From contig JAPPDO010000048.1 in NCBI GenBank assembly GCA_028821635.1, forward strand, positions 1-15,016: a DNA stretch of 15,016 nucleotides. Reading direction: 5' to 3'. Under the pieces are notes generated by a model, which had not been told where the DNA came from, did not search any database, and saw only the letters and a program-made list of their open reading frames with translations. Positions 1 to 5,223 of this stretch are shown here, in pieces. The translations under genes and the position numbers were made by a program. Position 1 is the first letter of the stretch. Each line of letters begins with the position of its first letter. The stretch comes from Ekhidna sp. (GTDB taxonomy: Bacteria; Bacteroidota; Bacteroidia; Cytophagales; Cyclobacteriaceae).

Positions 1-398
1 GAACGGAGGTGACCACTCCCACCGCCACCGACAACTGCAACGGGGAGGTCATGGCTGCCCCGGATGTCACTTTCCCCATTACCGCAAGTACTACCATCAC
101 ATGGACGTATGAGGATGTGGCAGGCAACACGTCCACGCAGACGCAGCGGGTGACGATTACGGAAGCCCCTCTCGGTGCGGCAGACGATGCGGCGGAGGTT
201 GTCATCTTCCCCAACCCTTCGGGCCGCTATCTGGAGATGCGCTCTGCCGTCGGAGGTACCTTCAAGATTCTGAGTTTAAGCGGCAAGCCGTTACTGGAAG
301 GCACTACGAACACAAGGACAGACATCACCTCATTGAAAAGCGGCCTCTATTTGGTGCAGCTACCAAGCGGCCGTTTGTTGAGGTTTGTGAGGGAGTAG
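1..398 (+). CDS. C-terminal end of a secreted HYR-like/T9SS-sorted protein (5' partial)
   Basis: The reading frame is open from base 3 and runs off the left edge, so this is the last ~131 residues of a larger protein. The first ~55 residues are a HYR/Ig-like beta-sandwich repeat, recognisable from the TATDNC stretch and the ITWTYEDVAGNTSTQT strand pair. The last ~70 residues form a type A T9SS C-terminal sorting domain: VIFPNPSGRYLE, then a GTFKILSLSGKPL strand and an LKSGLYLVQL strand. Such proteins cross the outer membrane by T9SS and are then released or anchored on the cell surface, typically as adhesins or enzymes. The catalytic or binding part lies outside the window. The stretch is visibly richer in G+C than the DNA to its right. 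A GTG at base 9 could be read as a start, but the protein clearly continues upstream. Confidence 0.85.
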   Translation, partial: TEVTTPTATDNCNGEVMAAPDVTFPITASTTITWTYEDVAGNTSTQTQRVTITEAPLGAADDAAEVVIFPNPSGRYLEMRSAVGGTFKILSLSGKPLLEGTTNTRTDITSLKSGLYLVQLPSGRLLRFVRE

Positions 399-423
399 GG
401 GGAAAGAAGTTTAAGAGATTTTT

Positions 424-455
424 GCGGCATCCTCTTTGGGGATGTTGCTTATTTA
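424..455 (+). terminator. Possible intrinsic terminator after the T9SS protein gene
   Basis: Bases 424-432 (GCGGCATCC) pair with 440-448 (GGATGTTGC) as nine pairs including two G-U, around a 7-base loop. The T-rich stretch TTATTT follows. It lies 26 bases after the stop codon. The stem is plausible, but the T-tract is interrupted. Confidence 0.45.
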
Positions 456-567
456 CCTCTTTTGCGATTTTACTTAAGGCTACAGATTTGTAACTGACAG
501 AAAGAACGGCAGTAAAATTATAGTAGCGTAATCTGTCTTTATGTAATTATTCTCCATTATTATTAGC

Positions 568-598
568 AAAAAGGACTCCCACCTTTCAGCAAGAGTCC
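568..598 (-). terminator. Intrinsic terminator of the Hsp20 gene (minus strand)
   Basis: Read on the minus strand, GGACTC (598-593) pairs with GAGTCC (578-573), and five T's (572-568) follow directly. It sits about 20 bases past the hsp20 stop codon. The stem is only six perfect pairs with a long loop, but the position and T-run fit a rho-independent terminator. Confidence 0.55.
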
Positions 599-619
599 AT
601 ACTCAACTACTCAAAACAC

Positions 620-1048
620 CTACTTAACCGTTATTTGTTTTATAGCTGCCTTTTTCTCGTCTTTCGGAAGTGTTACTACCAAAATTCCATTCTCGTATTT
701 TGCATTTACTCTTTCTCTATTGACGATTTCCGGCAGATAAAAAGTTCTGCTAAATGAGCCGTAGTAACTTTCCACGCTATGAAAGTTCTTTTCCTTCTGC
801 TCATTATCGAACTTTCTCTCTCCACTGATTGTAAGTTGATCTTCATTTAGATCAATGTTAAAATCTGTCTTTTTCACTCCGGGAACATGAAGTTGAATTT
901 CATATTCTTTCTCGGACTCGGCAATATCTACTTTCGGAGAAAACGACGGAACTGATCCTCCGGCGAATTCGTCACTAAAAAGTCGATCTACAAAATTTCT
1001 AAAACTTGTAGGCCTGTAATCATTGTTGTTATATTTAATAAGTGCCAT
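620..1048 (-). CDS. Small heat-shock protein, Hsp20/alpha-crystallin family
   Basis: This 142-residue protein is of normal length for bacterial IbpA/Hsp18-type chaperones, which are ATP-independent holdases that bind unfolding proteins in the cytoplasm and assemble into oligomers. A short N-terminal arm (1-35, with FRNFVDRLFSDEF) precedes the alpha-crystallin domain (about 38-130). The domain contains VDIAESEKEYEIQLHVPGV, the QLTISGERK strand, and the hallmark AKYENGILVVTLPK (116-129). The C-terminal ITV at 139-141 is the I-x-V anchor that docks into a neighbouring subunit. The ATG at 1048-1046 is the only sensible start. It is monocistronic, with its own terminator downstream and more than 230 bases of non-coding DNA upstream before the tRNA gene. 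I found no clear TAnnTTTG box on this strand, so a heat-shock type promoter is possible but not visible. Confidence 0.95.
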   Translation of the reverse strand: MALIKYNNNDYRPTSFRNFVDRLFSDEFAGGSVPSFSPKVDIAESEKEYEIQLHVPGVKKTDFNIDLNEDQLTISGERKFDNEQKEKNFHSVESYYGSFSRTFYLPEIVNRERVNAKYENGILVVTLPKDEKKAAIKQITVK

Positions 1049-1233
1049 ATTTATAAAATTTTAATTGGTTTAAAACTGATTAATATCAGGTCGATTTTTG
1101 TGCCAAATACTTTGATCAACTCTTTTAATGACTTTATGGCATTATTTTTAAAGTGAACAGCATGAAAGATGACATTTTGTCTTATTTGCTGGCTTTTTAT
1201 ATCATTAGGTTAATAAAAAATTTTTAATAAACA
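1049..1233. other. AT-rich intergenic stretch between hsp20 and tRNA-Asn
   Basis: No open frame of note occurs on either strand. The region must hold the hsp20 promoter on the minus strand. I could not identify a TAnnTTTG element or any convincing inverted repeat for it here. Confidence 0.5.
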
Positions 1234-1264
1234 TTGAAAACCTTTTACCTTCCATCTATATTTG
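1234..1264 (+). promoter_or_regulatory. Bacteroidota-type promoter for tRNA-Asn
   Basis: TTG at 1234-1236 and TATATTTG at 1257-1264 are 20 bases apart. They match the -33 TTG and -7 TAnnTTTG elements of the Bacteroidota primary sigma factor. Transcription would start near 1270, about a dozen bases before the mature tRNA. This is the best-formed promoter in the window, with both elements at good spacing. Confidence 0.7.
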
Positions 1265-1282
1265 CAATCTTTTGAAAAATAC

Positions 1283-1356
1283 TCCTCCTTAGCTCAGTTG
1301 GTTAGAGCATCTGACTGTTAATCAGAGGGTCCTTGGTTCGAGCCCAAGAGGAGGAG
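1283..1356 (+). tRNA. tRNA-Asn (anticodon GTT)
   Basis: A complete cloverleaf can be drawn. The acceptor stem 1283-1289 (TCCTCCT) pairs with 1349-1355 (AGGAGGA). The D-arm is GCTC/GAGC. The anticodon stem TCTGA/TCAGA closes the loop CTGTTAA, with GTT at 1317-1319. The T-arm CTTGG/CCAAG encloses TTCGAGC. The discriminator base is G (1356), as in bacterial tRNA-Asn. The 3' CCA is not encoded, since CTAA follows, so it must be added after transcription. The gene is single and not in a cluster. tRNA 3' ends are common integration sites, but I saw no second copy of its 3' end in this window. Confidence 0.97.
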
Positions 1357-1417
1357 CTAATAACATCATAACATCGCATAAAAATTGAGACTATAATAAA
1401 GCCAAAGGTTTTTATTT

Positions 1418-1425
1418 TAGTTTTG
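1418..1425 (+). promoter_or_regulatory. Possible -7 element upstream of the broken GLUG lipoprotein gene
   Basis: TAGTTTTG fits TAnnTTTG and lies 26 bases before the first in-frame ATG (1452). No TTG occurs at the expected -33 distance, so support is weak and a chance match is possible. Confidence 0.3.
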
Positions 1426-1451
1426 CATCATAAAACGTAGTCTTCATCGTT

Positions 1452-2465
1452 ATGAGTAGGAAACAATCCATATTAATCCTATTCTACATGAAACGTTTTA
1501 ATTCGTCTATTTGTAAAACCAAGAAAAAGCACTTCACATTGAGCGGCCGCACTTCAAGTTTTAGGTTTTTGTATCTGTTGTGTTTAGGCCTGCTCATTTA
1601 ATCCTGTATTGTAGACGATGACGGCAGCGGCACAGGATGGCTGCCGATAGGGGAATATACGGGTGGTTTTAATTCTGATCCCAATGATGACTTTCCTTTT
1701 AGCGGTACGTTTGACGGCGGCGGGCATGTGATAGATAATCTGTACATGAACAGACCTGAAAACACGCCTCACACGAGAGGCTTATTTGGATATGTAACAG
1801 GTGGAATTAGCAATCCGGGACTTACGAATATAGATATTACAGCTGTTAACCGTCGCAGCACCATTGTGCTTTACATAGGAGAATTGATAGGGAGGAAGCA
1901 AGGAGGTAGCTCAATTACTAACTGCTATGTCTCAGGAGTAAATATGATAGGAGGACGGGATATAGAAGCTTCCGGACTGGTAGATGCGCAACGTGATAAC
2001 ACCATAATAAGTGCCTGTTATGTCCTGAATGTTACCGGTACAAGAAGTATGCCCAATGTTGATCCTAGACTATTTCCTTCTCGTTTTGCCAGCCTGATAG
2101 GGAACCAGACCGGTAACAGTGTAGTCACGGCCTGCTATGCAGGGGGAATGGATTATGAGATTTTCATACTTCAAGCACGACAGGTATCAGGGTTAAGCAC
2201 CACAGTAAACTACAGTTATCATCAGGCTGCCAGCATCAACGACGCAGATGCAGCGGTGCGAGCCAAAACGAAAGCCGCCCTGCAAGGGCCAACGGACTAC
2301 ACAGGCATTTATGCAGACTGGGATGATTTGGATGCCGACGGAAGCGCAGACAGTGAGACATTTTGGGACTTTGGGACTGGTTCCCGGTATCCGGTGCTGA
2401 AGGGAATAGACGTAAACAGAGACGGGAACATGGACGCAGCCGACTTAGCGGCGCAGCGTCCCTAA
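1452..2465 (+). pseudogene. GLUG-motif surface lipoprotein gene interrupted by one in-frame stop
   Basis: One frame stays open from ATG 1452 to 2465 except for a single TAA at 1599-1601 (codon 50 of 338). Before the stop there is a basic region (KTKKKH) and a hydrophobic run ending LYLLCLGLLI, a typical signal peptide. Immediately after it comes SC, so the stop falls at the -2 position of a lipobox. The downstream part matches GLUG-type proteins: GWLPIGEY, then PFSGTFDGGGHVIDNLYM, then RGLFGYVTGG, and the late YTGIYADWDDLDADG...FWDFGTGSRYPVLK segment. The C-terminus (DVNRDGNMDAADL) forms one dockerin/EF-hand-like calcium loop. No T9SS sorting domain is present. An internal GTG at 1728 could start a shorter product, but it would lack a signal peptide and half a GLUG repeat. 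I therefore call it a pseudogene; a sequencing error at 1599 is the alternative. The closing part is G+C-richer than its surroundings. Confidence 0.65.
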
Positions 2466-2488
2466 AAGGGCTTTTATGTTAGCAGACT

Positions 2489-2503
2489 ACGAGACTGTCT
2501 CGT
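2489..2503. repeat. 15-base near-perfect palindrome ACGAGACTGTCTCGT
   Basis: Seven-base arms (ACGAGAC/GTCTCGT) flank a single central T, 23 bases after the GLUG gene stop. The loop is too small for a stable RNA hairpin and no T-run follows, so it is more likely a protein-binding site or a mobile-element trace than a terminator. No transposase is near. Confidence 0.45.
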
Positions 2504-2533
2504 GCAATAAAAGATAAGAAATCTGTTTTAAAC

Positions 2534-2673
2534 CTCAAAGGTTTCTATCGTAACCATACCACCGGTCGGATAACAACGCCTGCCAGTAGATAAAGAATAA
2601 TTTCTGTTCGGTAAGTATATAAGTTAAGTGAACCCGTAATTTTTGGGGATTTTGAACTTCTCAAAAGTTTCTA
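2534..2673. repeat. Imperfect 14-base direct repeat, 126 bases apart
   Basis: CTCAAAGGTTTCTA (2534-2547) recurs as CTCAAAAGTTTCTA (2660-2673), 13 of 14 bases identical. Each copy sits inside a small inverted repeat (AACCT-CAA-AGGTT and AACTT-CTCAA-AAGTT). The role is unknown, and the repeat may be chance in AT-rich DNA. Confidence 0.3.
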
Positions 2674-2692
2674 CATGGGGAAATCATTTTAC

Positions 2693-3157
2693 TTATTCCA
2701 ACACCCGAAAATACTCTACTATCGCTCTTGACTCCTCTTCATTTAAGTTTTGATTGGTCATTAGCTGGCCGTCAAACTCCATAAAGAGTGCTTTTGCCAA
2801 AGAGTCCTTTTGAAGCATCTCATCCGTATTTAAAATCATATTCATTACCCACTCGGGAGTCCTTCGCTTAAGTATTCCATTAGGGGGAGGGCCTATAAAC
2901 TTCGAGCCGATCTTATGGCATACCATGCACTTCTCCTGATACATCAATCTTCCTCTACGAACCAATACCGAGTCAATTGCCTCTTCCAATACCACAGAGG
3001 AAACAGGCCCTATCCCCTTATTTTTTAAATCCACCAGCATGGAAACTTTCCGAGATGATTGTTTCTCATTCTTCTCAAAGGAGAACTTATTAGATGCTTC
3101 TTTGGGCTGACATTGGAAAATAAGCAGCAACGAAAGTGTAATTACTATCCGATACAT
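2693..3157 (-). CDS. Monohaem cytochrome c lipoprotein
   Basis: The protein has 154 residues when started at the ATG at 3157-3155. A longer in-frame start at 3190 would place 11 extra residues (MLHLSKIDDFG) before the signal peptide and overlap the divergent gene. The shorter form opens with MYRIVITLSLLLIFQC, a lipoprotein signal with Cys16 and an unusual IFQ lipobox. Haem is bound by CMVCH (77-81). The C-terminal helix segment QLMTNQNLNEEESRAIVEYF resembles class I cytochromes, with Met133 the likely axial ligand. The ~55 residues before the haem site have no recognisable domain. It probably transfers electrons in the periplasm, anchored to a membrane. It is transcribed away from a DUF1080 gene only 24 bases off, which suggests a shared role in oxidative sugar metabolism; the electron donor is not in the window. 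Confidence 0.88.
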   Translation of the reverse strand: MYRIVITLSLLLIFQCQPKEASNKFSFEKNEKQSSRKVSMLVDLKNKGIGPVSSVVLEEAIDSVLVRRGRLMYQEKCMVCHKIGSKFIGPPPNGILKRRTPEWVMNMILNTDEMLQKDSLAKALFMEFDGQLMTNQNLNEEESRAIVEYFRVLE

Positions 3158-3181
3158 TCCGAAATCATCTATCTTGCTAAG

Positions 3182-3874
3182 ATGAAGCAATTTACCTTAA
3201 TTACCCTCGGTTTTATCTTAATTAGTTGTAGTCCCGGAGAGGGGTGGGTTCCTCTTTTCAACGGTAAAGACCTGGAAGGCTGGCATATTTATCTCAAAGG
3301 AACGGCAAACTATAATGGCTGGTATGTGGACCATGGAGTGCTGGTTTTCGACCCTGCGAACAGAACGGAGGCAAGCAACGCTGACCTGGTGACAGATCAG
3401 CAGTTTACCAACTTTGAATTATCCATTGAATGGATGATCTCAGAGAGGGGAAACTCAGGAATTTTCTGGGGAGTGAAAGAAGATACAACCTACCAACATA
3501 CCTATGAAACCGGACCTGAAATTCAAGTATTGGATGATAACTGGGCCGAATACATTGAAGAGCGAGGGAATACTCAACGAGCAGGCTCGCTTTTCAATGT
3601 GATTGCACCTTCCCAAATCATAAGTAAACCTGCCGGAGAATGGAACCATTATCTTATCCATATTGACCACATTAAAAATGAGGGTTTTGTGTTATTCAAC
3701 AAGATGGAAATCATGAGATTTGCCGTGAATGGATCGGAATGGACCGAACTGGTCAGCAACTCCGCATTCAGGGATTGGCCGGGATTTGGCAAAGAAAAAA
3801 CAGGTCATGTTGCGCTACAAGATCACGGAAGTCAAGTAGCTTATCGAAATATCAAGATTCGAGCACTGAACTAA
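3182..3874 (+). CDS. DUF1080 (3-keto-disaccharide hydrolase-like) lipoprotein
   Basis: The start at ATG 3182 gives 230 residues and a clean lipoprotein signal: MKQFTLITLGFILISC, with lipobox LISC and Cys16. The same frame is open further upstream, but that would bury the signal peptide. The mature part is one DUF1080 domain, a concanavalin-like beta-jelly-roll: VPLFNGKDLEGW (23-34), FELSIEWMISERGNSGIFWG, the ETGPEIQVLDD segment, and the closing GHVALQDHGSQVAYRNIKIR. Length is normal for a single-domain member. Some family members cleave 3-keto-glycosides produced by periplasmic sugar 3-dehydrogenases, and others may only bind glycans. The close divergent pairing with a cytochrome c gene fits the 3-keto pathway, since such dehydrogenases can pass electrons to cytochrome c, but no dehydrogenase gene is present here. 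Family assignment is firm; substrate is unknown. Confidence 0.9.
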   Translation: MKQFTLITLGFILISCSPGEGWVPLFNGKDLEGWHIYLKGTANYNGWYVDHGVLVFDPANRTEASNADLVTDQQFTNFELSIEWMISERGNSGIFWGVKEDTTYQHTYETGPEIQVLDDNWAEYIEERGNTQRAGSLFNVIAPSQIISKPAGEWNHYLIHIDHIKNEGFVLFNKMEIMRFAVNGSEWTELVSNSAFRDWPGFGKEKTGHVALQDHGSQVAYRNIKIRALN

Positions 3875-3919
3875 GCAGTCACGCTTTCTCTAATCCTTAG
3901 CAGTTCAAGTCGAAAATTG

Positions 3920-3946
3920 TGTGACACTAACTATAATTTATGTGAC
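3920..3946. promoter_or_regulatory. TGTGAC direct repeat with 21-base period upstream of moxR
   Basis: TGTGAC occurs at 3920-3925 and 3941-3946, two helical turns apart, each followed shortly by CTAAC. Direct repeats on one face of the helix can be activator sites. The pair lies 55-80 bases before the putative moxR -7 element. Confidence 0.3.
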
Positions 3947-4001
3947 CGACTAACAACTTAATGTACATGAAATTGGCGATAACAAATTTTAAGAGTAGCC
4001 C

Positions 4002-4009
4002 TATTTTTG
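4002..4009 (+). promoter_or_regulatory. -7 element (TATTTTTG) of the moxR promoter
   Basis: TATTTTTG fits TAnnTTTG, 26 bases before the moxR ATG. The nearest upstream TTG (3973-3975) is 26 bases away, longer than usual, so only the -7 half is supported. Confidence 0.5.
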
Positions 4010-4035
4010 CAGGCCAAAATAGAAACTGATTTGTA

Positions 4036-5028
4036 ATGGAAAATCAACCAATAGATAAGGATTTACAAAAGGAGCATCAGGAGAAAATTCGGAAGGTAAT
4101 TTCAGAAGTAGGTAAAGCAGTCGTAGGCCAGGAGTACATGATTCATCGTTTGATGGTCGGCCTTTTTACTAATGGCCATATTTTACTGGAAGGAGTTCCC
4201 GGCCTTGCGAAAACACTGACAGTAAATGCACTGGCAGACGTTCTTAGGCTTGATTTTCAACGCATTCAATTCACCCCTGATTTACTTCCTGCCGATTTAG
4301 TAGGCACTATGATCTACAATCAGCAAAAAGCTGAATTTGAAGTGAGAAAGGGGCCAATTTTCGCTAACTTAATTCTGGCTGATGAAGTGAACCGATCGCC
4401 CGCAAAAGTTCAATCAGCACTTTTAGAGGCTATGCAGGAAAAGACAGTTTCGATTGGAGAGACTACTTATTTATTAGACCGCCCTTTTCTGGTGCTTGCC
4501 ACTCAGAACCCCATTGATCAGGAAGGAACGTATCCCCTGCCTGAGGCGCAGGTTGATAGATTTATGCTAAAAGTTCACGTAGACTATTTAAGTAAGGAAG
4601 ATGAGTTGAAGGTGATGAGAAGGATTTCAGATCTTTCATTCAAAGCTGAACTGGAGACTGTCCTAACGAAAGAGGACATCTTCTCAATCAGAAACGAAAT
4701 AAATCAAGTGTCAGTCTCTGAATCCATAGAAAGATACATCATTGAGTTGGTTTTCGCAACCAGAAACCCCAAAGAATACAAGCTAAATGATGAGGCTCCA
4801 TATATTCAGTTTGGAGCTTCTCCTCGAGCTTCTATTAACTTAAATCTTGCAGCGAAAGCAAATGCTTTTTTCAATCAACGAGATTACGTTTTGCCGGAAG
4901 ATGTGAAAGAAATCGCTGACGATGTATTGAATCATCGTATTCTCCTTAACTACGAGGCAGAGGCGGATGAGGTGACCACACATGATATTATCAAATCCAT
5001 CTTATCTAAGGTTACTATTAGTAAATAA
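4036..5028 (+). CDS. MoxR-family AAA+ ATPase
   Basis: The protein has 330 residues, the usual length. Visible motifs are Walker A GVPGLAKT (53-60), Walker B LILADE (112-117) followed by VNR, sensor 1 Asn158 in ATQNP, the family-diagnostic TYPLPEAQVDRF (165-176), and an ASPR sensor-2 region (261-264) ahead of the C-terminal helical lid. MoxR ATPases are cytoplasmic hexameric chaperones thought to help mature or activate partner complexes, usually proteins with von Willebrand A (MIDAS) domains. In Bacteroidota the gene normally heads a moxR-DUF58-batA-batB-type operon. Here no DUF58 or VWA gene follows, and the next gene is an unrelated lipoprotein 195 bases away, so this copy stands alone. The ATG at 4036 is the natural start. 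All catalytic motifs are intact. Confidence 0.95.
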   Translation: MENQPIDKDLQKEHQEKIRKVISEVGKAVVGQEYMIHRLMVGLFTNGHILLEGVPGLAKTLTVNALADVLRLDFQRIQFTPDLLPADLVGTMIYNQQKAEFEVRKGPIFANLILADEVNRSPAKVQSALLEAMQEKTVSIGETTYLLDRPFLVLATQNPIDQEGTYPLPEAQVDRFMLKVHVDYLSKEDELKVMRRISDLSFKAELETVLTKEDIFSIRNEINQVSVSESIERYIIELVFATRNPKEYKLNDEAPYIQFGASPRASINLNLAAKANAFFNQRDYVLPEDVKEIADDVLNHRILLNYEAEADEVTTHDIIKSILSKVTISK

Positions 5029-5069
5029 TGCTCGACACAAAGCGAAACAAGACTTACAATATCGCCTGT

Positions 5070-5092
5070 TTACAAACAGTTAATGTTTGTAA
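5070..5092. repeat. 9-base inverted repeat with 5-base loop downstream of moxR
   Basis: TTACAAACA (5070-5078) pairs with TGTTTGTAA (5084-5092) around GTTAA. It lies 41 bases after the moxR stop and about 75 bases before the putative promoter of the next gene. No T-run follows, so it is either a weak terminator or a regulator site for the lipoprotein/receptor locus. Confidence 0.45.
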
Positions 5093-5167
5093 CATTGAGA
5101 TAATAAACATCAAGTTATTTAACAATATCATAATAAGGATCGTCAAAGTAGTTCAACATTAGTCCCT

Positions 5168-5175
5168 CACTTTTG
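5168..5175 (+). promoter_or_regulatory. Possible -7 element (CACTTTTG) of the beta-helix lipoprotein gene
   Basis: CACTTTTG differs from TAnnTTTG only at its first base and lies 48 bases before the ATG at 5224. No TTG is seen at -33, so an activator-dependent promoter or a chance match are both possible. Confidence 0.3.
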
Positions 5176-5223
5176 CAGTCAAATTTTATTTTCAATTTAT
5201 TATTTTAGTGAATTACAAAAAAA

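Noticed and set aside
1340..1360. tRNA-Asn 3' end as an integration (att) site of a mobile island
   Set aside because: No second copy of the tRNA 3' end and no integrase gene appear in the window.
1728..2465. GLUG gene as an intact 245-residue protein from GTG 1728
   Set aside because: The frame continues upstream with clear GLUG sequence and a signal peptide, so this start would cut a repeat in half and leave a surface protein without export signal.
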